A stretch of DNA of 64,000 nucleotides from Bradyrhizobium sp. in8p8 (GTDB lineage: Bacteria > Pseudomonadota > Alphaproteobacteria > Rhizobiales > Xanthobacteraceae): contig NZ_AUGD01000003.1 in assembly GCF_000426845.1 (NCBI RefSeq), positions 186,001 to 250,000 of the forward strand, read 5' to 3'. A program made the position numbers and the translations under genes. Positions 17,923-26,983 of the stretch are shown here, in pieces; positions within the stretch are counted from its first letter, which is position 1; each line of letters opens with the position of its first letter. The notes below the pieces were generated by a model. The model was not told the DNA's origin and ran no database searches. It saw only the letters and a list, made by a program, of their open reading frames with translations.

Positions 17923-19197
17923 CTACTTCTTGCTGTAGCTGATGCGATAGATCGCGCCGGCCCAATCGTCGGCGACCAGGATCGAGCCGTCCTTGGCGAT
18001 GATGATGTCGTTGGGACGGCCGAGATAGCCCTGGTCACCCTCGAGCCAACCGGAGGCGAAGATCTCCCGCTTGGGATTCTTGCCGTCGGGCCCGACGATC
18101 ACGCGCACGATGCGCGCGCCCTGGTACTTGTGACGATTCCAGGAGCCGTGCTCGGCGATGAGGATATTGTTCTTGTACTCGGCGGGGAATTGATCGCCGG
18201 TGTAGAATTTCATGCCGAGCGGAGCGACGTGCGCGCCGAGATTCAGCACGGGGGGCGTGAACTCCGAGCACTTGTGGCCCATCGCAAACTTGTCGTCGGG
18301 CAAATTGCCCTGGTGGCAATAGGGATAGCCGAAATGCTCGCCGATCCGGTTGATCATGTTCAGCTTGTCCGAGGGCAGATCGTCGCTGATCCAGTCGCGG
18401 GCATTCTCGGTGAACCAGAGCTTGCCGGTGCGCGGATCGACGTCGCCGCCGACCGAGTTGCGGACGCCAAGCGCCCAGATTTCGGCGTTGCCGGTCTTGG
18501 GATCGACGCGGCGGATCTGCGACACGCTGGTCGGCGGAATGCCGATGTTGAACGGCGGTCCGAACGGCAGGAAGAACCAGCCTTCCTTGTCGACCGCAAT
18601 GTATTTCCAGCCATGCGCGGCATAGGAGGGCATGTCGTCATAGACGACCTTGCCTTGCCCGAGATTGTCGAGATTGGCTTCGGCGTTGTCGTAGCGGATC
18701 AGCTTGTCGACGGCGATGACGTAGAGCGCGCCGTCCCTGAAGGCGAGACCGGTGGGCATGTTGAGGCCCTTGAGGACGGTCTTGACCTCCTTCTTCCCGT
18801 TGTTGTCCTTGATGGCATAGACGTTGCCGAGGCCGAACGAGCCGACGAACAGCGTGCCCTTGTCACCCCAGGCCATCTGCCGCGCCGCCAGCACGCCCGA
18901 GGCGTAGACCTCGATCTTGAAGCCGGACGGCAGCTTGATCTTCTTGACGATGTTGGCGAGCTCGGCGTCGGAGGCGCCGGTCGGCGGGCCCGAGGGCGGA
19001 GCGAGGCCCTTCTGCGCCTCGGTCTCGTCGCCGAGAAACCAATCGTCCGGCGGATGGGTCCAGAATTCCTTGGTGCCGGATTCGTATTTCTTCAGCGCCC
19101 GGTTCTTGTCCTGCTGTTGCGCATTGCCGGCGCTGGTCCCGGCGAGAATGGCCACGGCCGCAAGCGCCAACACGGATCGATGGAACATCGATGTCAT
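17923..19197 (-). CDS. PQQ-dependent sugar (sorbosone-type) dehydrogenase
   Basis: 424 residues with a signal peptide (LALAAVAILAGTSAGNAQ) and a six-bladed beta-propeller of the glucose/sorbosone dehydrogenase family. Blade repeats such as LPSGFKIEVYASGV, GNVYAI, WFTENARDW and GRPNDIIIAKDGSILVADDWAGAIYRI are typical. It would oxidise a sugar or aldehyde in the periplasm and pass electrons to a cytochrome; the diheme cytochrome c gene downstream fits. GGGGAG precedes ATG 19197. No pqq synthesis genes are in the window, and the real substrate is unknown. Confidence 0.87.
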   Translation of the reverse strand: MTSMFHRSVLALAAVAILAGTSAGNAQQQDKNRALKKYESGTKEFWTHPPDDWFLGDETEAQKGLAPPSGPPTGASDAELANIVKKIKLPSGFKIEVYASGVLAARQMAWGDKGTLFVGSFGLGNVYAIKDNNGKKEVKTVLKGLNMPTGLAFRDGALYVIAVDKLIRYDNAEANLDNLGQGKVVYDDMPSYAAHGWKYIAVDKEGWFFLPFGPPFNIGIPPTSVSQIRRVDPKTGNAEIWALGVRNSVGGDVDPRTGKLWFTENARDWISDDLPSDKLNMINRIGEHFGYPYCHQGNLPDDKFAMGHKCSEFTPPVLNLGAHVAPLGMKFYTGDQFPAEYKNNILIAEHGSWNRHKYQGARIVRVIVGPDGKNPKREIFASGWLEGDQGYLGRPNDIIIAKDGSILVADDWAGAIYRISYSKK

Positions 19198-19577
19198 CGC
19201 GTCACTCCCCTAAGGCAGCCGGCAAGGCTGCGATTTATCTTGTTTTGCTAGTCGAGAGGCGAGGTTCGGAGTCTGCTGGAGGCAGACGCAAAAAGGCTAG
19301 CACATCTGCGAGCGCTGAGAAGAGCATCGCGTGTGCTGCAGTTGCGCTCGTTCAAAATTGAGACGGAGTGTCGATGAGGCACGAGCACCGCGTCGGCAGC
19401 GCTCTCGCTGCAACGCGGAATCCGACGGACAGGAGCTCGCCTTCGGACAGCGCAAGAGAGGGGCCAACACCCAAACTGCGAAAACAACCCCATGCACAGT
19501 AGAACGGCGCAGGCCGCTCCGCGCGCGGTGACGCCGGACAGACACTTGATGCACCGAGAGAAATGACGAGCGCGGGC
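19198..19577. other. Gene-free spacer with part of a dispersed repeat
   Basis: About 380 bp with no credible gene on either strand. Bases 19478-19503 are identical to 52263-52288, a 26-bp block starting GCGAAAACAACC and ending GCACAGTAGA. The rest shows nothing I recognise, apart from the presumed promoter of the PQQ-type dehydrogenase gene near 19200-19260. Confidence 0.6.
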
Positions 19578-20564
19578 TCACGGGGCGACGGGGTAGGGCC
19601 CGCCGTCAAACAGCCTGTCGTGATAGCCTTTCGATCCGACCTCGCGCGCCAGTGCGCTGCGGAAATCGCGGTCATCCCGCAGGCTGCGCAGCACATGCGC
19701 GAAGTCGAATTCAGGCCGCCAGCCGAGCTCGCGCCGCGCGCGGTCGTTGACATAGACGCGGTCGATCGCGGGGAAGAGGCGCCAGCCACGCGCCGCGTAG
19801 AGCCGCGCGCACTCCGGATGGAGCTCGCGCACGACGCTCGCCGCATCGCGCGCCAGCGCCGCCAGATGACGTTGCTCGAACGGGCTCGTCGCCGAGACGA
19901 TGTAGCGGCCAAAGCCGATCTTCGGTGCGCGCTCGACGGCGAGCAGATGCGCGCTCACCGCATCCGCGATATCGAGCCGGCGATAGAGCAGCTCGTTGGC
20001 CTGCGCGTTATCGAGCGCGTAGGCCGACCGCATCAAAGGATCGTCGTCCTCCTCGGGGAAGAAGCGCGAGGTCCGCAACACGACGACGGGCAAGCGGCGT
20101 TCGCGAAAGAACAGCTCGCAGAGAGTCTCGGCCATCAGCTTGGTCGTGCCGTAGATGTTCTTCGGCACCGGCGCCAGGTCCTCGGTAACCCACACGGCCG
20201 CCTCTCCCGCCTCGGGACGAAGCTGCGAACCGAACGCGCTGGTGGTGCTGGTGAAGACGAAGCTCCTCACGCCCGCCGCCGCGGCCGCCTCAAGCAGGTT
20301 GAGCGTGCCCGTGACGTTAGTGTCGACAAAGTCCTGCTTGGAGTGCGTCGCCACATGCGGCTTGTGCAGCGTCGCGGTGTGGATGACGGCGGTGACGCCG
20401 TCCATCTGGCGCCGCATGAAGGCGGGATCGACGATGGAGCCGACAGCATCAGTGAAGGGGGAGGGCTTTAGATCGATCCCGCGGGCAGGCGACCCGCGCT
20501 CACGGAGCGTCCGCAGGATGGCCTCCCCGAGGTGGCCGGCGCTGCCGGTGATCAAAATGGTCAT
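19578..20564 (-). CDS. NAD-dependent epimerase/dehydratase (extended SDR)
   Basis: 328 residues. The N-terminal GSAGHLGEAIL is the extended-SDR nucleotide-binding motif; STTSAFG supplies the catalytic Ser/Thr region and YGTTK the Tyr-Lys pair. It resembles sugar-nucleotide epimerases/dehydratases. The C-terminus has DRARRELGWRPEFDF, a typical epimerase tail. The substrate is unknown. It stands alone between a spacer and the tRNA-Gly gene. Confidence 0.88.
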   Translation of the reverse strand: MTILITGSAGHLGEAILRTLRERGSPARGIDLKPSPFTDAVGSIVDPAFMRRQMDGVTAVIHTATLHKPHVATHSKQDFVDTNVTGTLNLLEAAAAAGVRSFVFTSTTSAFGSQLRPEAGEAAVWVTEDLAPVPKNIYGTTKLMAETLCELFFRERRLPVVVLRTSRFFPEEDDDPLMRSAYALDNAQANELLYRRLDIADAVSAHLLAVERAPKIGFGRYIVSATSPFEQRHLAALARDAASVVRELHPECARLYAARGWRLFPAIDRVYVNDRARRELGWRPEFDFAHVLRSLRDDRDFRSALAREVGSKGYHDRLFDGGPYPVAP

Positions 20565-20642
20565 GTCGAACCCAACAATTCAGCCGTCAGCGGCGTGGAA
20601 ACCACGGCCCGACCCTGGCTTAGCTGGACGCTTGGGAAAAAC

Positions 20643-20717
<75 letters not shown>

Positions 20718-20988
20718 ATCCTGTGTCGGTCGCGTGACGCGCCGGCAACGGCTGTCGTATGCCAAAAGCGGACAGGGAATGCAACAGCTACCGGCGGCAT
20801 CAATGCGCAATCGGAGGCCCTATATGGACCCCGGATGCGGCCAAACCGCGCGAAAGTGCCCCGGAACCGGCGAATCGGGTCGCCTGGATTGAAATTCGGC
20901 CCATTCGGCCCAATTTAGGAGCCAACAGCAAGCATATGATATGGCGGCGTGCTAAGAGCCGCCATTCCAGACATGACGAGGGGATCCC

Positions 20989-21912
20989 GTGACGATCATC
21001 GACCAGGGTAACGGAGCGGCGGGCCCGGTTGCGGCCGACCTGATCAAGGACACCACCACCCAAGCCTTCGTGAAGGACGTGATCGAGGAATCGAAGCGCC
21101 AGCCGGTGCTGATCGATTTCTGGGCGGAGTGGTGCGGCCCCTGCAAGCAGCTCACCCCCGTGCTGGAAAAGGCGGTGAAGGCGGCCAAGGGCAAGGTCAA
21201 GCTGGTCAAGATGAACATCGACCACCATCCGGCGATCCCGGGCCAGATGGGCATCCAGTCGATCCCCGCCGTGATCGCCTTCGTCAACGGCCAGCCGGCC
21301 GACGGCTTCATGGGTGCGGTGCCGGAGAGCCAGGTCAATGCCTTCATCGAGCGGCTGACCAAGGGCGTCACCGCGCCGGGCGAGGTCAACGTCGCCGAGA
21401 TCGTGCAGGAGGCCGAAGCGGTGCTCGCCGAGGGCGACGCGGCGGCAGCGGCGCAGATCTATGCCGAGGCGCTGCAGCACGAGTCGACCAATATCGCGGC
21501 ACTTGCGGGCCTCGCGAAGTGCTACGCCGTCTCCGGGGCGATGGAGCAGGCCAAGCAGACGCTGGCCATGGTGCCGGAATCCAAGCGCAATGACCCTGCC
21601 GTGAAGGCGGTGCAGACCGCGATCGATCTCGCCGAGCAGGCAAAATCGCTCGGACCGGTCGCCGAGCTGGAACAGAAAGTCGCCGCAAACCCGCTCGATC
21701 ATCAGGCCCGATTCGACCTCGCCACCGCGCTCAACGCGCAAGGCAATCGCGCGGCGGCGACCGAGCAGCTGCTCGAGATCATCAAGCGCGACCGCAAATG
21801 GAACGATGATGGCGCCCGCAAGCAGCTGGTGCAATTCTTCGAGGCCTGGGGCGGCACGGATGATGCAACCGTCGAGGGACGCAAGCGTTTGTCGACGATC
21901 CTATTTTCATAA
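20989..21912 (+). CDS. cnoX: Thioredoxin-TPR chaperone (CnoX/YbbN family)
   Basis: 307 residues: a thioredoxin domain (about 20-125) with intact WCGPC (Cys49 and Cys52), then a helical TPR-like region with repeated Ala-rich helices (about 130-300). This is the YbbN/CnoX layout, a holdase that protects proteins from over-oxidation and works with DnaK or GroEL. E. coli CnoX lacks the CXXC; the intact motif here points to real oxidoreductase ability. The GTG at 20989 is the apparent start. The LonN-domain gene follows after 34 bp, probably in one operon. Confidence 0.9.
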   Translation: MTIIDQGNGAAGPVAADLIKDTTTQAFVKDVIEESKRQPVLIDFWAEWCGPCKQLTPVLEKAVKAAKGKVKLVKMNIDHHPAIPGQMGIQSIPAVIAFVNGQPADGFMGAVPESQVNAFIERLTKGVTAPGEVNVAEIVQEAEAVLAEGDAAAAAQIYAEALQHESTNIAALAGLAKCYAVSGAMEQAKQTLAMVPESKRNDPAVKAVQTAIDLAEQAKSLGPVAELEQKVAANPLDHQARFDLATALNAQGNRAAATEQLLEIIKRDRKWNDDGARKQLVQFFEAWGGTDDATVEGRKRLSTILFS

Positions 21913-21946
21913 GGGACTTGCTGGCGACGCCAAGGGGACCGGGCAG

Positions 21947-22624
21947 ATGCCAATCAACATCGAATATCGCGGGCCCGCCGACCTCCCGGAGATCATTCCG
22001 GTCTTTCCGTTGCCGGGCGCGCTGCTGCTGCCCCGCGGCCAGATGCCGCTCAACATCTTCGAGCCGCGCTATCTCGCGATGGTCGACGATTCCTTCCGCG
22101 ACGGACATCGCCTGATCGGCATGATCCAGCCCGACGTGGCGCACACGCCGAAGAATTCCGACAAGCCGGCGCTGTTTCGGGTCGGCTGCGTCGGCCGCAT
22201 CACCCAGCTCGCCGAGTCCGGCGACGGCCGCTACATCCTCGAGCTCACCGGCGTGTCGCGCTTCAAGGTGGTCGAGGAGCTCGAGGTGCTCACCCCCTAT
22301 CGGCAGTGCAAGGTGGATTTCTTCGCCTTCGTCGACGACTTCACCGCGCGGATGGGCGAGGACGACGTCGACCGCGAGGCGCTGCTGGCGGTGCTGGCTG
22401 ACTTCCTCAAAGCCAACAATCTCAAGGTCGACTGGGAAGGCGTCGAAAGCGCGCCCAACGAGGCACTCGTCAACGCGCTGGCGATGATGTCACCCTATGG
22501 CCCGGCGGAGAAGCAGGCCATGCTGGAGGCGCCTGACCTGAAGACCCGGGCCGAGATCCTTATCGCCGTCACCGAGATGGATCTCGCCAAGAAGCGCACC
22601 AGCGGCGATCCGCCGCTGCAGTGA
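21947..22624 (+). CDS. LON peptidase N-terminal (substrate-binding) domain protein
   Basis: 225 residues that match only the N-terminal domain of Lon protease ([32 protein letters not shown]), without ATPase or protease domains. Such stand-alone LonN proteins are widespread in alphaproteobacteria, and their role is unknown. ATG 21947 follows GGGCAG; the frame upstream overlaps cnoX and is not used. The order cnoX - lonN - Trm112 suggests a small protein-quality or translation operon. Confidence 0.88.
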   Translation: MPINIEYRGPADLPEIIPVFPLPGALLLPRGQMPLNIFEPRYLAMVDDSFRDGHRLIGMIQPDVAHTPKNSDKPALFRVGCVGRITQLAESGDGRYILELTGVSRFKVVEELEVLTPYRQCKVDFFAFVDDFTARMGEDDVDREALLAVLADFLKANNLKVDWEGVESAPNEALVNALAMMSPYGPAEKQAMLEAPDLKTRAEILIAVTEMDLAKKRTSGDPPLQ

Positions 22625-22730
22625 GGGAGCAGGCTTCCGCGAGGACCCTGCGTCCCTCTTCCCCCGCATCCGCCCCGCGATGGCAGCCGGGAATTTCTGT
22701 GCTACAGGCAAGGCATTGCCGGAGACTTCA

Positions 22731-22928
22731 ATGAACGCCGCCACCGAACGTCCCGAAGCCAGCGTCGATCCCAAATTGCTGGAGATTCTGGTCTGCCCGC
22801 TGACCAAGGGTCCGCTGGAGTTCGATTCCGCCAAGCAGGAGCTGATCTCGCGCAGCGCCAAGCTGGCCTATCCCATCCGCGACGGCATCCCGATCATGCT
22901 GCCGGAAGAAGCGCGCAAGATCGATTGA
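22731..22928 (+). CDS. Trm112 family protein
   Basis: 65 residues with [17 protein letters not shown] and [17 protein letters not shown], the Trm112/YcaR fold. Only one Cys (VCP) of the usual zinc-binding set is visible, so zinc binding may be lost, as in many bacterial members. In eukaryotes the family activates methyltransferases; the bacterial role is not settled. ATG 22731 is chosen. It is the last gene of the cnoX - lonN group. Confidence 0.85.
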   Translation: MNAATERPEASVDPKLLEILVCPLTKGPLEFDSAKQELISRSAKLAYPIRDGIPIMLPEEARKID

Positions 22929-22930
22929 GG

Positions 22931-22991
22931 ATGGCGAGTAGGGAGCGGCGAATGGCGAATGGAAAATCACTCGCTGTTCGCTACTCACCAT
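22931..22991. repeat. Short inverted repeat, family D, copy 2
   Basis: ATGGCGAGTAG (22931-22941) faces CTACTCACCAT (22981-22991) with one mismatch. It resembles the element at 16050-16114 and lies between the convergent Trm112 and UbiH-type genes, where it could also help end transcription. Confidence 0.65.
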
Positions 22992-22998
22992 TCGTCCC

Positions 22999-24219
22999 TC
23001 ACAGAGCCTCGCCCTTCAACAGCCGCGGCACCTCGCCCGTGAGCCCCGCTGCCTGGCGGATGAAGAGATTCTTCAGCGGCGGGGCACGGTCGACGAGGCC
23101 GAGACCGATGTCGCGCACCGTGCGCAGCAGCGTCGATTCGTTGGAGAACAGGAAGTTCAGCGAGTTGGTGGCAACCCCCATCGCCATCGTGTCGAAGCGA
23201 CGCCAGCGCTGATAGCGTTCGAGCACGTCCGCCCCGCCGATGTCCATGCCAAGCCGTGCAGCATCGACCACCACTTCGGCCAGCGCTGCGACGTCCTTCA
23301 GCCCCATGTTCAGGCCCTGGCCCGCGATCGGATGGATGACGTGGGCGGCATCGCCGACCAGCGCGAGGCGCTCTGCGATAAAGGAGCGCGCAACGAAATA
23401 GGACAGCGGAAACGCGCGCGGCTTGTCGAGCGCCTTGACCTCGCCGAGATGCAGGCCGAAACGCCGCTCGAGCTCGGCGTGAAACTCCTCGTCACTGAGC
23501 GCGACGATGCGCGCGGCTTCGGCCCGGCGCTCGGTCCACACCAGCGAGGAACGCCTGCCCGAAAGCGGCAGGATCGCGAACGGGCCGGCCGGCAGGAAGT
23601 GCTCCTCGGCGCGGCCCTCGTGATCGCGCTCATGGCCGACGGTGACGACGATGCCGGACTGGTCGTACTCCCAGCCATGGGTAGCGATGCCCGCGCGCTC
23701 GCGCAGCTTCGAGCGCGCGCCGTCGGCGGCGACCAAGAGGCTCGCGGCGATCACGCTGCCGTCGCCGAGCGTCACGTCGATGCCTTCGGAACGCGCGTCG
23801 TAGGACGCAACGGTGGTGGCGCGGAGATCGATGCCCTCGGCTTCCGCGCGTGCCACCAGTGCATCGATCAGGCGGCGGTTCTCGACCATGTGTGCAAAGG
23901 GCTCGCCCGGCGCGACGTCGCCGGCGAAGTTCAGGAACACCGGACGGGTGGCGTCCTCCAGCCTGGAATCAGTCACGACCATGTCGAGGATCGGCTGTGC
24001 TTCGCCCCTAACGGCGTCCCAGGCGCCGATCACCTCGAACAGGCGGCGGCAGGCAGCCACGATCGCGGTGGCGCGAGGATCGCGGCTCGGCCGTGCGCCA
24101 AGCGCGGGGTCGGCGACGATGACGGGGATCTCGGGCCCGAGCCCCTGGCGCAATGCCAGGGCCAGGGCCAGGCCCGCAAATGCGCCGCCGCCGATGACAA
24201 TGCTACCCTGTACCGACAT
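22999..24219 (-). CDS. UbiH/UbiF/COQ6 family FAD-dependent hydroxylase
   Basis: 406 residues from ATG 24219. The FAD dinucleotide-binding motif VIGGGAFAGLALALAL is at the N-terminus and the second FAD motif LVGDAAHVIHPIAGQGLNMGLKD near residues 280-305. These define the ubiquinone-ring hydroxylases and related aromatic monooxygenases. Which ring position is modified cannot be told. The TTG at 24237 is an in-frame alternative start. It is divergent from tesB, with a family B repeat in the spacer. Confidence 0.88.
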   Translation of the reverse strand: MSVQGSIVIGGGAFAGLALALALRQGLGPEIPVIVADPALGARPSRDPRATAIVAACRRLFEVIGAWDAVRGEAQPILDMVVTDSRLEDATRPVFLNFAGDVAPGEPFAHMVENRRLIDALVARAEAEGIDLRATTVASYDARSEGIDVTLGDGSVIAASLLVAADGARSKLRERAGIATHGWEYDQSGIVVTVGHERDHEGRAEEHFLPAGPFAILPLSGRRSSLVWTERRAEAARIVALSDEEFHAELERRFGLHLGEVKALDKPRAFPLSYFVARSFIAERLALVGDAAHVIHPIAGQGLNMGLKDVAALAEVVVDAARLGMDIGGADVLERYQRWRRFDTMAMGVATNSLNFLFSNESTLLRTVRDIGLGLVDRAPPLKNLFIRQAAGLTGEVPRLLKGEAL

Positions 24220-24310
24220 ACCAAGTTTCCCGGCCAATTCTCGGTCTTGCTAGCAGACTTGAGCTGGGCGAAACAGTGCGGTGAAACAAGGGCGGCTAGC
24301 CCCTCGTTCC

Positions 24311-24402
24311 GTCATTCCGGGGTCGCGACGCGCGAACCCGGAATCCAGAGGTTGTCAGCTCGGGATTCCGGGTTCATCGCTATCGCGATGCCCCGGAATG
24401 AC
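24311..24402. repeat. Dispersed palindromic repeat, family B (clear copy)
   Basis: It begins GTCATTCCGGGG and ends CCCCGGAATGAC, a perfect terminal inverted repeat, with nested pairs such as GAACCCGGAATCC and GGATTCCGGGTTC in the middle. It sits just upstream of tesB in the divergent spacer. Confidence 0.9.
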
Positions 24403-24422
24403 GAGATCTCGAAAGCACCATC

Positions 24423-25286
24423 ATGTCCAAAAGCCTGATCGACCTCATTGCGATCCTCGAGCTCGAGCAGCTCGAGGTGAACCTGTTCCGCGGCAACAGC
24501 CCGAAGACGAGCTGGCAGCGCGTGTTTGGCGGTCAGGTGATCGGGCAGGCGATGGTTGCGGCCTGCCGCACCGTCGAGGGACGGCTGCCGCATTCGCTGC
24601 ATTGCTATTTCATCCTGCCGGGCGATCCGCAGATCCCGATCATCTACCAGGTCGAGCGCCTGCGCGACGGCAAGAGCTATTCGACACGGCGCGTCACCGC
24701 GATCCAGCACGGCAACGCGATCTTCTCGATCATGGTGTCCTTCCACACCGAGGAAGAGAGCGCGTTTGATCATCAGGATACGATGCCCGACGTGCCGCCG
24801 CCGGAGAAGCTGACGGCGGAGGAGGTGGCGAAGCAGCCGATGTTCAAGGAAATGCCGGAGTTCATCCGCCGGTATTATGAATCCGATCGTCCGATCGAAT
24901 TGCGTCCGGTCGAGCTGGGACGCTACTTCGGCCAGAAGATCGACGATGGCCGCATTCACGTCTGGATCAAGACGGCAGCGACGCTGCCGGACGATCCGGC
25001 CCTGCACATGTGCGCGCTCGCCTACGCCTCGGACTTTTCGCTGCTCGATGCGATCATGGCGCGCTACGGCCGCACGCTGTTCGACAAGCGCATGATGCCG
25101 GCGAGCCTCGACCACGCGATGTGGTTTCACCGCCCGTTCCGCGCCGACGAATGGCTGCTCTATGCGCAGGATTCGCCGAGCGCGCGCGGCGGCCGCGGCC
25201 TGACGCGCGGCTCGATCTTCAAGCCCGACGGCACGCTGGTCGCCTCCGTCGCACAGGAAGGTTCTGTGCGCGAGCGGAAGTCCTGA
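24423..25286 (+). CDS. tesB: Acyl-CoA thioesterase II
   Basis: 287 residues forming a double hot-dog fold with FRGNSPKTSWQRVFGGQVIGQAM in the first half. The catalytic residues expected from E. coli TesB are in place: the Asp of SLDHAMWFHRPF, the Thr of RGLTRGSIF and the Gln of VASVAQEG. It hydrolyses medium- and long-chain acyl-CoAs in the cytoplasm. ATG 24423 lies 20 bp after a family B repeat. Family assignment is firm; physiological substrates are not. Confidence 0.94.
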   Translation: MSKSLIDLIAILELEQLEVNLFRGNSPKTSWQRVFGGQVIGQAMVAACRTVEGRLPHSLHCYFILPGDPQIPIIYQVERLRDGKSYSTRRVTAIQHGNAIFSIMVSFHTEEESAFDHQDTMPDVPPPEKLTAEEVAKQPMFKEMPEFIRRYYESDRPIELRPVELGRYFGQKIDDGRIHVWIKTAATLPDDPALHMCALAYASDFSLLDAIMARYGRTLFDKRMMPASLDHAMWFHRPFRADEWLLYAQDSPSARGGRGLTRGSIFKPDGTLVASVAQEGSVRERKS

Positions 25287-25369
25287 TCGCTCCAGGCGCA
25301 CCGGGCAAACAACGGCCGAAGGCGCGATGAACATCATCCTGATCTCATCGCGCAACAGGAGCCTTCAGG

Positions 25370-26272
25370 TCACGCTGTAACGGAGCCTCGCGCAACGAGC
25401 TCGGTTTGCGAGGCGAACCAGTTCATGATCCAGCGATACACCCACGGGATCGGGATGATCAGGCTGCACAGGATCACGGCCACGATACCCCGCCAGAGAA
25501 TGTCGAGACCGCTGCCCTTGAACACGATCTCGCGCCGGGTCCCTTCGATGCTGCGGCAGAACCAGCGCATCTGCGCCGCGGCCACCCAGGCCCAGCCGAT
25601 GATGGTGATGATGGAGATCGCAAACAGCAGATTCCAGCCGATATAGGCCCAGATCGAGCCGGTGAAGCTCAGGCCCAGCGGCTGACCGTTGGAGGCGAGG
25701 TTCGCAATCATCCATTTGATCAGGAGCCAGTAGAGAACGATCTGCACGATGAACAGCAGATTGCTCAGGATCTCGCTGCCGATATAGCCGATCGCGATCG
25801 CCAGAACGATGAAGCCGAAAAACCAGGGCACCAACGTCATTGCATTGCCGGTGAAGCTGAGATTCGGCCGGCCCGGGACCTTCACGCAGGACACGATCCA
25901 TTGCGTGTACCAGACGAACAGCCACGGCACCGGGATGATGAAGAACGAGCCGATCACCAGCGCGAGCGTGCGCCAGGTGAACTCGAGGATGCCGAAATCG
26001 ACCGCGAGCGATGCTCCACCCGGGCCGCCATAGCCGCCCGCGCCGGCATAACCGCCCGAGCCCATCATCGGCGGGCCGCCAGGCATCATCGGCGGGGCGC
26101 CGCCGCCTCCGATCAGGCCGGGGATTTCGGCAGCCTTTTGCCAGCCGACCATGCCTTCGGTCCAGACCAGGGTGTCCGGGCGCACGACCCCTTGGGCGAT
26201 CAGGTCGCGGAATTGCCCTTCCGGAAAGGGCCCCTGCTGCTTGCCCTCGGATGCGTAGAACCAACTCGCCAT
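25370..26272 (-). CDS. GYF-domain (DUF4339) membrane protein, DUF898-like
   Basis: 300 residues. The N-terminal GYF_2 domain (WFYASEGKQQGPFPEGQFRDLIAQGVVRPDTLVW, about 1-50) is followed by a Gly/Pro/Met-rich linker (about 55-90) and a polytopic region with about six hydrophobic segments similar to DUF898 proteins. GYF domains usually bind proline-rich peptides, so this may be a membrane adaptor. No enzyme motif is seen. It is divergent from the glnK-amtB operon with a 238-bp spacer. Function unknown. Confidence 0.75.
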   Translation of the reverse strand: MASWFYASEGKQQGPFPEGQFRDLIAQGVVRPDTLVWTEGMVGWQKAAEIPGLIGGGGAPPMMPGGPPMMGSGGYAGAGGYGGPGGASLAVDFGILEFTWRTLALVIGSFFIIPVPWLFVWYTQWIVSCVKVPGRPNLSFTGNAMTLVPWFFGFIVLAIAIGYIGSEILSNLLFIVQIVLYWLLIKWMIANLASNGQPLGLSFTGSIWAYIGWNLLFAISIITIIGWAWVAAAQMRWFCRSIEGTRREIVFKGSGLDILWRGIVAVILCSLIIPIPWVYRWIMNWFASQTELVARGSVTA

Positions 26273-26459
26273 GTAGAGTCCCCCTCAAACATACTTTTGT
26301 ACCAGCCGGAACGCCTGGGTTCACCGCATCCATGCCAAAAATGCATTGTGAAGGATGAACGGTTGCCCTGTACAGAGGCGCCCGTTGACGTGGTCAGGTG
26401 TTTTTCCGCTTCAATCTGCAACTTTTTTATGCCATCTGCCCGGAAAGATGCCAGATTGA

Positions 26460-26849
<390 letters not shown>

Positions 26850-26983
26850 GCTTGGTTTGACGCGCTTTCTTGCCGCGAGCCGGGTATCCACTCCGCTCGA
26901 AAGCGCTCCGATAACGTCTTCGTCGATCGCACCGGGCAATACGCCACAGCGTGCGACGTAATTTCTACGCTGGGGGAAACGAG

